From Gordonia malaquae NBRC 108250 (GTDB lineage Bacteria; Actinomycetota; Actinomycetes; Mycobacteriales; Mycobacteriaceae): a stretch of DNA of 64,000 nucleotides. Where the stretch lies: contig NZ_BAOP01000002.1 in NCBI RefSeq assembly GCF_000344135.1, positions 212,672 through 276,671 on the forward strand, read 5' to 3'. This document shows, in pieces, positions 52,916 to 62,314 of this stretch. A program made the translations under genes and the position numbers. Position 1 is the first letter of the stretch, and the number at the start of each line of letters is the position of its first letter. The notes beneath the pieces were generated by a model. The model saw only the letters and a list, made by a program, of their open reading frames with translations, had not been told where the DNA came from and did no database searches.

Positions 52916-54511
52916 TCACATCCGGAAGACGCCGAAGTTGCTGGTGCCCTCGACCGGGGCGGTAGCAATGGCGGACAGGGTCTGGCCGAGAATCGTTCGG
53001 GTGTCGCGCGGGTCGATCACACCGTCGTCGTAGAGCATTCCGGACAGGAACGTCGGGACCGACTCGATCTCGATCTGAGCTTCGATCATGGCGCGCATGC
53101 CTGCGTCCGCCTCTTCGTCGACGACGCCGCCGCGGGCCTCGGTGGCCGCACGGGAGACGATCGAGATGACACCCGCGAGCTGTGCCGCGCCCATGACGGC
53201 ACTCTTGGCGCTCGGCCACGCGAACAGGAACCGCGGATCGTAGGCGCGGCCGCACATGCCGTAGTGGCCTGCGCCGTAGCTGGCGCCCATCAGGATCGAG
53301 ATGTGCGGGACCGTCGAGTTCGACACCGCGTTGATCATCATCGCGCCGTGCTTGATGATGCCGCCCTGTTCGTACTCCTTGCCCACCATGTAGCCGGTGG
53401 TGTTGTGCAGGAAGAGCAGCGGAGTGTCACTGCGGTTGGCGAGTTGGATGAACTGAGTCGCCTTCTGAGCTTCCTGGGAGAAGAGGACTCCCTGTGCGTT
53501 GGCGAGGATGCCGACCGGGTACCCGTGGACGGTGGCCCACCCGGTCACCAGCGATGTGCCGTACTCGGGTTTGAACTCGTCGAAGTCGCTTCCGTCGACG
53601 ATGCGCGCGATCACCTCGTGCGGATCGAACGGGATCTTGAGGTCCGACGGAACGATGCCCAAGAGATCCTCGGCGTCGTACTGGGGCTCGACGACCGCTG
53701 AGGGCGTCGGTCCCTGCTTGCGCCAATTGAGGCGTGCGACGATCCGACGTCCGATGCGGACCGCGTCCTGCTCGTCGGCGGCGAGGTAGTCGCCGAGACC
53801 CGACACCCGAGCGTGCATCTTGGCGCCGCCGAGTTCTTCGTCGTCGCTCTCCTCGCCGGTTGCCATCTTGACCAGCGGCGGACCTCCGAGGAACACCTTC
53901 GAGCGATCGTCGATCATCACGACGTGATCACTCATGCCGGGGATGTACGCGCCGCCGGCCGTCGAATTGCCGAAGACGAGGGCGATCGTCGGGATGCCTG
54001 CCGCCGACAGTCGGGTGAGGTCGCGGAACATGCGTCCGCCGGGGACGAACACTTCCTTCTGCGTCGGGAGATCGGCGCCTCCGGACTCGACCATCGAGAT
54101 CACCGGCAGACGGTTCTGCATCGCGATGTCGTTGGCGCGCAGCACCTTGCGCAGAGTCCACGGGTTCGACGTGCCGCCCTTGACCGTCGGGTCGTTCGCG
54201 ACGACCAGGCACTCGACACCCTCGACCACGCCGATGCCGACCACGACGGAGGCGCCGACGGTGAACTGCGATCCGTGTGCGGCGAGCGCACACAGTTCGA
54301 GGAACGGCGAGTCCTCGTCGATCAGCAGCTCGATACGCTCACGCGCCGTCAGCTTCCCGCGCTTGCGGTGTCGCTCCACGTACTTCTCACCACCGCCGAC
54401 GAGCACCTTGCGGAACTCGACGTCGAGTTCGGCGAGTTTGGCGTTCATCGCCTCGACGTTCGCGACGAACTCGTCGGACGTGGTGTCGATCTTGCTTCTC
54501 AGAACAGTCAT
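52916..54511 (-). CDS. accD2: acyl-CoA carboxylase carboxyltransferase beta chain
   Basis: A 531-residue carboxyltransferase. [17 protein letters not shown] at the start, [34 protein letters not shown] and [26 protein letters not shown]-type HNTTGYMVG all match the MccB/GcdB-like branch rather than AccD5/PccB. The protein transfers carboxybiotin carbon to the acyl-CoA. It precedes accA2 by 8 nt and follows fadE13 by 34 nt. Confidence 0.9.
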   Translation of the reverse strand: [531 protein letters not shown]

Positions 54512-54545
54512 CGTGTGCCCTTTCCCTTCGCTCGTGCGGTCGTGC

Positions 54546-55706
54546 TCATCCCTGGTACCCCAGCACCTTGGCCGCGAGACCCGTGAGGATCTCGTTGGTT
54601 CCGCCGCCGATTCCGATGATGCGGATGTCGCGGTACTGGCGCTCGATCTCCGACTCCCGCATGTAGCCCATGCCGCCGTGCAGCTGGACCCCCTTGTCGA
54701 TGACCCATTCGGCTGCTTCGACGGCGGTGTTCTTGGCGAAGCAGATCTCCGCGAGCATCGGATCGCCGTTCATCATGTGCCGGTCGACGACAGACCGCGT
54801 GTAGGTGCGTGCGACGTCGACCTTGCGGGCCATCTCGGTGACCGTGTCCTGCACCGACTGGCGCTTGATCAACGGCTTGCCGAACGTGTCGCGGTTGCGT
54901 ACCCATTCCAGGGTCAGGTCCAGCGACCGCTGGGCCTGCGCGTACGCCTGCACGGCGAGCGCGGCCCGCTCGGACACGAAGGCCTGCGCGATCTGCGCGA
55001 AGCCCGAGTTCTCCGGGCCGATGAGGTTCTCCACCGGCACCCGACAGTCGACGAACGACAGTTCGCCGGTGTCGGACGCCAACCACCCCATCTTCTCGAG
55101 CTTGCGGTCGACGTTGAAGCCGGGTGTCCCCTTCTCGATCACGAGGAGGGACACGCCTGCCGCGCCGTCTCCGCCGGTGCGGACTGCGGCCACGATGTGG
55201 TCGGCGCGCACCGCCGAGGTGATGAACGTCTTGGCGCCGTTGACGATGAAGTGGTCGCCGTCGCGCTTCGCCGTGGTGCGCAGGTGGCCGACGTCGCTGC
55301 CGCCGCTGGGCTCGGTGATCGCGAGGCTGCTGATCTTGTCGCCGGCGAGGACCGGCGCGACCCACTTCGCGATCTGTTCCGGGGTCCCGTTGTTCGCGAT
55401 GTGCGGCGTGGAGATGCCGCACGTGAACAGGCTCGCGAACACACCGCCGGACACACCGCGGTAGTGCAGTTCCTCGCAGACGATGAGCGCGTCGATCCCG
55501 TCGCCGCCGCTTCCGCCCTTCTCCTCGGGTGTGCCGAGACCGAGGAGGCCGAGCTCACCCGCCTGCTTGTGGAGTTCTCGCGGGATCAGTCCGTCGCGTT
55601 CCCACTGGTCCTGGAACGGCAGGATGTGTTTGGTCGCGAAGTCTGCGGCCAGACTGCGCAGGTCACGACGTTGTTCGGAATCCCAAATGTCACTGGGAAT
55701 GGGCAT
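54546..55706 (-). CDS. fadE13: acyl-CoA dehydrogenase (FadE13-like)
   Basis: A 386-residue acyl-CoA dehydrogenase with LAITEPSGGSDVGHLRTTA, AKTFITSAVRADH and the C-terminal QLHGGMGYMRESEIERQYRD (Arg for FAD, RDIRI tail). The ATG at 55706 has GGAGAGG before it and is favoured over an ATG seven codons earlier. The 5' leader contains four tandem copies of a 24-bp unit. Confidence 0.88.
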   Translation of the reverse strand: MPIPSDIWDSEQRRDLRSLAADFATKHILPFQDQWERDGLIPRELHKQAGELGLLGLGTPEEKGGSGGDGIDALIVCEELHYRGVSGGVFASLFTCGISTPHIANNGTPEQIAKWVAPVLAGDKISSLAITEPSGGSDVGHLRTTAKRDGDHFIVNGAKTFITSAVRADHIVAAVRTGGDGAAGVSLLVIEKGTPGFNVDRKLEKMGWLASDTGELSFVDCRVPVENLIGPENSGFAQIAQAFVSERAALAVQAYAQAQRSLDLTLEWVRNRDTFGKPLIKRQSVQDTVTEMARKVDVARTYTRSVVDRHMMNGDPMLAEICFAKNTAVEAAEWVIDKGVQLHGGMGYMRESEIERQYRDIRIIGIGGGTNEILTGLAAKVLGYQG

Positions 55707-55720
55707 GAATTTCCTCTCCC

Positions 55721-55818
55721 GCTCCACGAGCGAGCTTGTTCCTGCTCCTTGAGGCGAGCTTCTGTCGTGCTCCTTGAGCGAGCGTCTTCCCCGCTCCTTG
55801 AGTGAGCTTGCGAGTCGA
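55721..55818. repeat. four tandem copies of a 23-25 bp unit upstream of fadE13
   Basis: Units begin GCTCCACGAG (55721), GCTCCTTGAG (55744), GCTCCTTGAG (near 55769) and GCTCCTTGAG (near 55793). On the fadE13 strand each carries CTCAAGGAGC, an SD-like AGGAG. Unit length varies by one base, and the last unit abuts the end of the AtuA-like gene. Confidence 0.75.
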
Positions 55819-55822
55819 AAGG

Positions 55823-57520
55823 TCAGCGACCGAACCGCTCAGGCACGTCGACGACGCGGGAGCGGAGCCATTCGCCGAGCCCCTTGGCCTGTGGGTCGAA
55901 GCGGACGTTCTCGGCGACACCGCGCCCGAGGACGCCTTCGATGACGAAGTTGAGGGCGCGAATCTTGGGCAGTCGGTATCGATGGACGGTCAGGGCCGCG
56001 ATCTCCGGGAGGAGTTCCTTGATCCGGTCCACGGTGAGCGTCTGATCGAGCCAGGCGAACTCGTCGTCCGACCTGACCCAGACCCCGATGTTCGCGCTCC
56101 CGCCCTTGTCGCCGCTCCGCGCGCCGACGATCTCACCGATCGGAGCACGTCGGGTCGGGCCCCAGTCGCCGATCGGTCCGGAGTCGGGCACGCTCACGTC
56201 ACGCGTCGGTTCGGTCCGCATTGGCGACGGTTCGATGAGGACGGAGACTCCGTCCGGCTGGGTCACCCGATGCTCCACCACGCCTGCGTCGACGTAGCCG
56301 GGGACGAACACGCCGTACGGTGCGCCGTTCCCGGGCGGGGCGGTGAGGGTGAAGCCCGGGTAACTGGCCAACGCCAGTTCAACGGCGGTCGCGCTGAAGG
56401 CGCGGCCGACTGCGTTCGGGTCGGTGTCGCGAGCGACGCACCGGAGCAGGGCACTGGCCTGCTCCTCGGTGTCTGCGTCCGGCCGGTCCAGGCGAGACAG
56501 TTCCCAGGTGAGTTCGGCGGGCGAGGTCGGCAGGGCGGCTTCGAACTGCTCCTGGAACAGCGCTGCCTTGTCTTCGATGTCTAGCCCGGTGAGGACCACG
56601 TCGATCTGGTTGCGGATGCCTGCGAGGTGATTCAGCGACACCTTCAGCTCTGACGGCGGGGCCTCGCCCCGGATGCCGCTGACGCCGACGCGGTCGGGCC
56701 CTTCTTGCGTCACCTCGATGGTGTCCAGGAGTGCGGTCGCATCGGGGTTGTAGTACCGCGGGCCTTGGATCTCGTACAGCAGCTGCGCCGTGACGGTCCC
56801 GACGGTGACCGCCCCACCGGTTCCTTCGTGCTTGGTGATGACCGACGACCCGTCGGCGGCCACCTCCGCGATCGGGAATCCGAGGCGGCCCATCGGGATC
56901 TCCTTGAAGAAGGAGTAATTGCCGCCGGTGGCCTGGGTGCCGCATTCAATGATGTGGCCGGCCACGATCGCACCCGCGATCGCGTCGAGGTCCTTGTAGC
57001 CCCACCCGAAGGCCGAGGCCGCAGCTCCCACGGTGAGCGACGCGTCCGTCACCCGGCCGGTGACCACAACGTCGGCACCACGATCGAGAGCGGACTTGAT
57101 CCCGAACCCACCGAGGTAGGCGTTGGCCGTGATCGGGGTTCCGAGACCGAGTTCAGCCGCGCGCGGCTGCAGGTCGTCGCCGTTGACGAAGGCGATCTGT
57201 GCATCCACGCTCAGCTTCTCCGACAGCTCACGAAGCGCGACGGCGAGGCCGTGCGGGTTGAGTCCGCCAGCGTTGACGACGATCTTGACACCCTTGTCGA
57301 CGGCCAGTCCGAGGCTCGTCTCCATCTGCCGAAGGAAGGTCTTGGCGTATCCGCGCGACGGGTCCTTGAGACGGTCGCGACCGAGGATCAGCATCGTGAG
57401 CTCGGCGAGGTAGTCGCCGGTCAGATAGTCGAGGTGACCGCCTTCGAGCATCTCGTGCACGGCGGTGAGCCGGTCGCCGTAGAAACCGGACGCGTTGCCG
57501 ATGCGGACGGCGTTCGTCAT
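55823..57520 (-). CDS. AtuA-like acyclic terpene utilisation protein (DUF1446)
   Basis: A 565-residue protein matching M. tuberculosis Rv0976c and the AtuA family. Visible blocks are NASGFYGDRL, VNAGGLNPHGLA, GRVTDASLTVG, ECGTQATGGNYSFF and GARSGDKGGSANIGV. In pseudomonads AtuA belongs to citronellol/geraniol degradation, but its reaction is not established. Its place with a carboxylase and two acyl-CoA dehydrogenases supports catabolism of branched or terpenoid acids. The ATG at 57520 is 1 nt after the TIGR03084 gene stop. Confidence 0.87.
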   Translation of the reverse strand: MTNAVRIGNASGFYGDRLTAVHEMLEGGHLDYLTGDYLAELTMLILGRDRLKDPSRGYAKTFLRQMETSLGLAVDKGVKIVVNAGGLNPHGLAVALRELSEKLSVDAQIAFVNGDDLQPRAAELGLGTPITANAYLGGFGIKSALDRGADVVVTGRVTDASLTVGAAASAFGWGYKDLDAIAGAIVAGHIIECGTQATGGNYSFFKEIPMGRLGFPIAEVAADGSSVITKHEGTGGAVTVGTVTAQLLYEIQGPRYYNPDATALLDTIEVTQEGPDRVGVSGIRGEAPPSELKVSLNHLAGIRNQIDVVLTGLDIEDKAALFQEQFEAALPTSPAELTWELSRLDRPDADTEEQASALLRCVARDTDPNAVGRAFSATAVELALASYPGFTLTAPPGNGAPYGVFVPGYVDAGVVEHRVTQPDGVSVLIEPSPMRTEPTRDVSVPDSGPIGDWGPTRRAPIGEIVGARSGDKGGSANIGVWVRSDDEFAWLDQTLTVDRIKELLPEIAALTVHRYRLPKIRALNFVIEGVLGRGVAENVRFDPQAKGLGEWLRSRVVDVPERFGR

Positions 57521-57521
57521 G

Positions 57522-58304
57522 TCAGTTGCCTTCCGTGGAGGGTGCGCGGCCGGTTCCGGGCGGACCGGCGAAGCATTGAGCGATGCGCGACCAGGCGCGC
57601 GCATCGTCGCCGATCAGTTCGAGATCGAGGTCGGCCACCGCACGCCTCTGGGTGACCAGTTCGCAGAAGTCCACGGCGCTGCCGCGCACGATGTTCGATG
57701 CGTCCTCAGGGCCCCACGTCCAGACCGCGCCGCTGGGACCGGTCAGTTCGTAGCGGAACGGTTCGGCGGGCGCGTTCTGTCCGTTCACCATGTACGCGAA
57801 GTCGCGGGTGCGGACACCGATGTGCGCGACGTTCCGTATCCGGTCGGTCGGCGTGCGCTGGACACCGAGAGCGTCGGCGACGTCGAGTCCGTGCGCCCAC
57901 GTCTCCATGATGCGCGCCGTCATCATCGACGGCGCTGACATCGGAGGACCGAACCACGGGAGCTTCACCCCGTCTTCGACGGCTGCGAGCGCGATCAGCA
58001 ACTGCTCGCGAGTGCGTCGCCAGTCGGCGAGGAGTTCAGCTGGAGTCCGCTGCGCCTCTGCCTCCGCCGCAGCGTCGACGAAGCCGAGCGGATCCTGACC
58101 TGCTTCAGCGAGCTGCGCCGCGAACTCGTCCGGATCAGTGGCCGCCAGCAACGAGACGCGATCAGTCCACACGACGTGCCCGATCTGATGAGCGATGGTC
58201 CATCCCTCCGCGGGCGTGAGCGTGGCCCACTGGTCGTCGGTCAGTTCCGCGACCAGACCGTCCAACGACTCGTATTCGTCCCGCAGGTCCTCTGCAATCG
58301 ACAT
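57522..58304 (-). CDS. TIGR03084 family (DinB/maleylpyruvate isomerase-fold) protein
   Basis: A 260-residue protein with a DinB-like four-helix N-terminal domain. [17 protein letters not shown] carries the metal-type His residues seen in mycothiol-dependent enzymes, and [14 protein letters not shown] is the third-helix motif. The C-terminal half has [18 protein letters not shown]. It probably is a mycothiol-linked transferase or isomerase. It is the first gene of the operon that ends with the TetR gene. The start at 58304 lacks a strong ribosome site. Confidence 0.8.
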   Translation of the reverse strand: MSIAEDLRDEYESLDGLVAELTDDQWATLTPAEGWTIAHQIGHVVWTDRVSLLAATDPDEFAAQLAEAGQDPLGFVDAAAEAEAQRTPAELLADWRRTREQLLIALAAVEDGVKLPWFGPPMSAPSMMTARIMETWAHGLDVADALGVQRTPTDRIRNVAHIGVRTRDFAYMVNGQNAPAEPFRYELTGPSGAVWTWGPEDASNIVRGSAVDFCELVTQRRAVADLDLELIGDDARAWSRIAQCFAGPPGTGRAPSTEGN

Positions 58305-58319
58305 GCGTCGAGCGTCACA

Positions 58320-58380
58320 CAGCCGCCACAATAAATCAAGCACGCCTGATTGTTTCTTCACCGAGTAAGCGTTCGCTCAG
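58320..58380. promoter_or_regulatory. candidate operator region for the acyl-CoA operon
   Basis: Two dyads lie in this divergent gap: AATCA/TGATT arms (58334-58338, 58347-58351) and AGCG-TT-CGCT (58368-58377) inside AGTAAGCGTTCGCTCAG, a layout common to TetR operators. The TetR gene closing the operon is the likely partner. The thioesterase gene on the plus strand starts at 58401. Confidence 0.4.
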
Positions 58381-58400
58381 GAATGTGCTAAACACGAGCC

Positions 58401-59285
58401 ATGACCTTCACGCCCACAGACGCTTTCCACGCCTTCGCCGTCGGGCGTGAAGACGACAGTCCGATGGTCCAGATGACGCAGGCCCTCGGCACGCGGATGA
58501 CCGACCACCGCGGCCTCATTGACCTGCCCGCTCTCGCGGTGCTGTTCGACGACCTCGGCGGCTACCCGTTCTGGGTCGCCGACCAGAGCGCCACCACGAT
58601 GCAGGCACGACTGTCCATGTCGATGCTCGACCGACCCGACGTGACCGAGCGGCTGACCGCAGTCGCCGATCTGCGCCTGCACAACAAGCTGTACGGGTCG
58701 ACGACCGTCGACATCACCGGCGACGCCGGACGACTTCTGTGCATCGGCAATGCCCGCAACGTGCGCGTTCAGCGGGAGTTGGTCGTCGCGGGCGACGGCG
58801 TCCCTCACCTGCCGGCACCCGTGACGCCGAACGAGGCGGCGATCGTCGGCGCACCCGACCCCGACCTGTCCGGACGCGCCGTCATCGACCGGATCGTGGC
58901 AGGAGACGCGCCGATCGGTCCACTCAGCGAGTTGCTCAACGGGTCGATCACCGCGGTCGCCGATGACGGCCTGACGTTCAGCTGCGTCGGCGAGCAGTGG
59001 ATGGGCAACGTGATGGGCACCATGCACGGCGGAGTCATCGGCGCGATAGTCGCACAGGGCTGCTCATTCGCCGCCCAGTCCGCGATGCGGCCGGGCGGCC
59101 AGTATCAACTCGTCGACTTCACCGTCGCCTTCCTTCGCTCACCAGAGGTCGACGGACGGAGCGTTCACGTCCGCGCCACGCCGGTCAAGCTCGGCCGAAG
59201 GCTCTCGATCTTCGACGCCGAACTCCGCGACGACGAGGGGACACTCCTGGCCCGTGCCACCGCGGACGTCCGCTTCGACCTCTGA
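58401..59285 (+). CDS. double hot-dog acyl-CoA thioesterase-like protein
   Basis: A 294-residue protein with two hot-dog units, at about 40-150 and 180-292. The second carries MGNVMGTMHGGVIGAIVAQGCSFAAQSAM, with HGG as the PaaI-like signature. Such proteins release CoA from acyl-CoA and would prevent CoA trapping in the adjacent pathway. It diverges from the acyl-CoA operon and is followed at 7 nt by the convergent SDR. Confidence 0.8.
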   Translation: MTFTPTDAFHAFAVGREDDSPMVQMTQALGTRMTDHRGLIDLPALAVLFDDLGGYPFWVADQSATTMQARLSMSMLDRPDVTERLTAVADLRLHNKLYGSTTVDITGDAGRLLCIGNARNVRVQRELVVAGDGVPHLPAPVTPNEAAIVGAPDPDLSGRAVIDRIVAGDAPIGPLSELLNGSITAVADDGLTFSCVGEQWMGNVMGTMHGGVIGAIVAQGCSFAAQSAMRPGGQYQLVDFTVAFLRSPEVDGRSVHVRATPVKLGRRLSIFDAELRDDEGTLLARATADVRFDL

Positions 59286-59292
59286 GCGAGAA

Positions 59293-60096
59293 TCACTCTC
59301 CCTGCAGCACCTTCTGGAAACGGCGCATGCCGCGGATCCAGCGGTCGTAGTCCGAACCCTTGTGGCGGTACATCTCGAGCACCTCGGCGTGCGGAAGGAT
59401 CAGGAACCGCTCCTCGTCCATCGCGGCGAGCACGGCGTCGGCGACGTCGGCGGGTTCGAGGACCGCGCCGGCCGACGTGACTGCCTTGGCCGCGGTTGTC
59501 GACAGCGCCGCGTCGTCGGTGAGGAGTTTCGTGTTGACGCCCATCGGGCACAGGCAGCTGACTCGGACGCCTTGATCGCCGTACGTGACCGACAGCCATT
59601 CGGCGAACCCGACGGCGGCGTGCTTGGTGACCGCGTACGGAGCCGAGCCGATCTGGGTGAGCAGACCCGCCGCCGAGGCCGTGCTGACGAAGTAGCCCTC
59701 GCCGCGCTCCACCCACCCGGGGACCAGCAGCTGCGCCGCACGGATGTGGCCGCGCAGATTCACGTCGATCACCAGGTCCCACACGGCGTCGTCCTGCTCG
59801 AGTCCGTCGCCCGCCCCGATCCCCGCGTTGGCGAAGTAGAGGTCCACGGGCCCGAATCGCTCTTCGGCACGGGCGATGACATCGGCGATGTCGGCCGCCG
59901 AGGATGCATCGGCACGCACGGCGACGGCGGCGCCCGGAGCCTGGGACTCGATCCCGGCGATCACCTCGCCCATGCCGACCTCGTCGAGGTCGGAGAGGAC
60001 GACTCGCGCTCCGTCGGCGACGAGCCTCCGGGCGATGGCGGCACCGATTCCGCTGCCCGCTCCGGTGACGACGGCGACTTTGCCCGAGACCTTCAT
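59293..60096 (-). CDS. short-chain dehydrogenase/reductase
   Basis: A 267-residue SDR with TGAGSGIGAAIA, an NAG triad in ANAGIGAG, Ser in STASAAGL and the catalytic YAVTK. The C-terminal RWIRGMRRFQKVLQGE is basic. It resembles oxidoreductases of acyl-CoA or steroid pathways, but the substrate is unknown. It diverges from the thiolase gene across 200 nt, so both may share control. Confidence 0.82.
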   Translation of the reverse strand: MKVSGKVAVVTGAGSGIGAAIARRLVADGARVVLSDLDEVGMGEVIAGIESQAPGAAVAVRADASSAADIADVIARAEERFGPVDLYFANAGIGAGDGLEQDDAVWDLVIDVNLRGHIRAAQLLVPGWVERGEGYFVSTASAAGLLTQIGSAPYAVTKHAAVGFAEWLSVTYGDQGVRVSCLCPMGVNTKLLTDDAALSTTAAKAVTSAGAVLEPADVADAVLAAMDEERFLILPHAEVLEMYRHKGSDYDRWIRGMRRFQKVLQGE

Positions 60097-60202
60097 AACT
60101 CCTCCTCCAACGACTGATCCGATGACCGACCGCTCACTCGGCAGCCGTTCCCGCAGCGTGCCACATTCGATCAGCGCAGGTCAATGGCTACAAAACCAAT
60201 CC

Positions 60203-60257
60203 TTGACAAACGCGTCAACCGTCTGACTAGATATATGCACCAGCATAGAAACTATGC
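60203..60257 (+). promoter_or_regulatory. fadA3 promoter and AT-rich dyad
   Basis: TTGACA (60203-60208) is followed after 19 nt by TAGATA (60228-60233), a near-consensus promoter with slightly long spacing. Just downstream, GCATAG-AAA-CTATGC (60243-60257) is a perfect dyad, and ATGCAT palindromes follow near 60260. The stretch is much richer in A and T than its surroundings and is a likely operator. Confidence 0.65.
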
Positions 60258-60297
60258 GTATGCATATTCCACTAGTTGCTCTATCCCAGGAGTCACC

Positions 60298-61515
60298 ATG
60301 CCCGAGGCCGTCATCGTTTCCATCGCCCGCTCCCCCATCGGCCGCGCCATGAAGGGATCACTCGTCGGGATGCGGCCCGACGATCTGGCCGCCCAGATGG
60401 TGCAGGCCGCACTCGACAAGGTCCCGTCCCTCGACCCGAACGACGTCAATGACCTCATTCTCGGATGCGGCCTCCCCGGCGGCGAGCAGGGTTTCAACTT
60501 GGGCCGCAACGTCGCCATCGAACTGGGCTACGACTCCATCCCCGGCACCACCGTCACGCGCTACTGCTCGTCGTCACTCCAGACCACACGAATGGCGATG
60601 CACGCGATCAAGGCAGGCGAAGGCGACGTGTTCATCTCGGCAGGCGTCGAGACGGTGTCGCGTTTCGTGAAGGGCAACTCCGACTCCCTCCCCGACACCC
60701 AGAATCCGCTCTACGACGACGCGCAAGCCCACACCAAGGAACTCGCCGCGGGCGGCCAGGAGTGGACCGATCCGCGCGAGTCTGGCAACGTCCCCGACGC
60801 ATACATCGCAATGGGCCAGACGGCCGAGAACGTCGCCCAGATCACCGGGATCACCCGTGAAGAGCAGGACCGCTGGGCGGTCCGCTCGCAGAACCGGGCC
60901 GAAGCGGCGATTGCGGCAGGATTCTTCGATCGGGAGATCACGCCGGTGACGCTGCCCGACGGCACCGTCGTCTCCACCGACGACGGCCCGCGCGCAGGCA
61001 CGACATACGAAGGCATCAGCGGACTCAAGCCCGTCTTCCGCCCGGACGGCACGGTCACCGCAGGCAACGCCTGTCCGCTGAACGACGGCGCTGCCGCACT
61101 CGTGATCATGTCGGACACGAAGGCGAAGGAACTCGGCCTGACGCCATTGGCGCGCATCGTGTCGACCGGCGTGTCCGGCCTGTCGCCGGAGATCATGGGC
61201 CTCGGCCCGATCGAGGCGTCCAAGCGCGCCCTTGCGATCGCAGGGCTCGGCATCGACGACATCGACCTGGTCGAGATCAACGAGGCTTTCGCCGTGCAGG
61301 TCATCGGCTCCGCACGCGAGCTGAAGATCGACGAGGATCGACTGAACGTGTCCGGAGGCGCAATCGCCCTCGGTCACCCCTTCGGCATGACCGGTGCGCG
61401 CATCACCGCAACTCTCCTCAACAACCTCCGCACGCACGACAAGCAGTACGGTCTCGAGACCATGTGCGTCGGCGGCGGCCAGGGCATGGCGATGGTCCTG
61501 GAGCGGCTCAGCTGA
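60298..61515 (+). CDS. fadA3: acetyl-CoA acyltransferase (FadA3-like thiolase)
   Basis: A 405-residue thiolase. The nucleophilic Cys lies in TRYCSSSLQTTRM (near 90), NEAFAVQ and the GGAIALGHPFGMTGAR motif follow, and the second catalytic Cys is in ETMCVGGGQGMAM. Length and sequence match M. tuberculosis FadA3 (Rv1074c) as I recall it. It cleaves 3-ketoacyl-CoA in beta-oxidation. AGGAG precedes the ATG. It has its own promoter with an AT-rich operator. Confidence 0.88.
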   Translation: MPEAVIVSIARSPIGRAMKGSLVGMRPDDLAAQMVQAALDKVPSLDPNDVNDLILGCGLPGGEQGFNLGRNVAIELGYDSIPGTTVTRYCSSSLQTTRMAMHAIKAGEGDVFISAGVETVSRFVKGNSDSLPDTQNPLYDDAQAHTKELAAGGQEWTDPRESGNVPDAYIAMGQTAENVAQITGITREEQDRWAVRSQNRAEAAIAAGFFDREITPVTLPDGTVVSTDDGPRAGTTYEGISGLKPVFRPDGTVTAGNACPLNDGAAALVIMSDTKAKELGLTPLARIVSTGVSGLSPEIMGLGPIEASKRALAIAGLGIDDIDLVEINEAFAVQVIGSARELKIDEDRLNVSGGAIALGHPFGMTGARITATLLNNLRTHDKQYGLETMCVGGGQGMAMVLERLS

Positions 61516-61584
61516 CCTCCAGCAGCTGACAGCTGACGGCCTCGGCCTCTTCCCGCAGCACCCGGCCACCCCCACCGGCAACAT

Positions 61585-61603
61585 TTAGGCTAGGCTCACC
61601 TTT
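61585..61603 (+). promoter_or_regulatory. iron box (IdeR/DmdR operator) at the DHB genes
   Basis: TTAGGCTAGGCTCACCTTT matches the 19-bp iron-box consensus TTAGGTTAGGCTAACCTAA at 15 positions. It directly abuts the GTG at 61604. A TAGGCT inside it could be the -10 of a leaderless promoter, so iron-loaded IdeR would block it. Confidence 0.85.
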
Positions 61604-62314
61604 GTGAGCAGAACCGTTGTCGTGACCGGAGCCGCAGGAGGGATCGGGGCCGCGTGCGTCTCCACCCTCAACGACAGAGGCTGGACGGTGATCGGGCTCG
61701 ACGTCGACGACAGCGACACCTCGTGGGCGTGCGACGTGACGTCGCTGACCGACGTGGAGCGGGTCGCCGCACGCGTCGCCGATCTGGGCGGATGCTCCGC
61801 CCTGGTCAATGTGGCAGGCGTCCTCCGGCCTTCCCGTGTCGCCGACATCTCCGCCGGCGACATCCGCGCCATGCTCGACGTCAACGTGCTCGGAGTACTC
61901 CACGCCCTGCAGGGGTTCGCCGAACAACTCGTCGACAATCGAGGCGCAGTGGTGACTGTCGCGTCAAACGCTGCAGGAACACCGCGCATGTCATTGGGCG
62001 CCTACGGCGCGACAAAGGCCGCCGCCGCCATGCTCACTCACTCGTTCGCGCTGGAGAACGCGGCGTCGGGCGTCCGAGGCAACGTCGTTCAGCCGGGTTC
62101 CACACGAACGCCGATGCTCGAGAGCCTGTGGTCGTCGCCTGCTGACGAACAAGCGACACTTCGCGGCGACCTCGCCGCTCATCGGCTCGGCATCCCACTC
62201 GGCCGGATCGCCGAACCGACAGACATCGCAGCCACCGTGGCGTTCCTGATCAGCGACGACGCCCGCCACATCACCCTTCAGGAGCTGTACGTGGACGGAG
62301 GTGCAACGCTATGA
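61604..62314 (+). CDS. entA: 2,3-dihydro-2,3-dihydroxybenzoate dehydrogenase
   Basis: A 236-residue SDR with TGAAGGIGAACV near the start, an NVAGVL triad, the catalytic YGATK and a C-terminal LQELYVDGGATL. It oxidises 2,3-dihydro-2,3-dihydroxybenzoate to 2,3-dihydroxybenzoate for catechol siderophores (EntA/DhbA). The GTG at 61604 follows the iron box, and the stop overlaps the isochorismate synthase ATG by 4 nt. The isochorismatase that links the two is not in the window. Confidence 0.83.
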   Translation: MSRTVVVTGAAGGIGAACVSTLNDRGWTVIGLDVDDSDTSWACDVTSLTDVERVAARVADLGGCSALVNVAGVLRPSRVADISAGDIRAMLDVNVLGVLHALQGFAEQLVDNRGAVVTVASNAAGTPRMSLGAYGATKAAAAMLTHSFALENAASGVRGNVVQPGSTRTPMLESLWSSPADEQATLRGDLAAHRLGIPLGRIAEPTDIAATVAFLISDDARHITLQELYVDGGATL

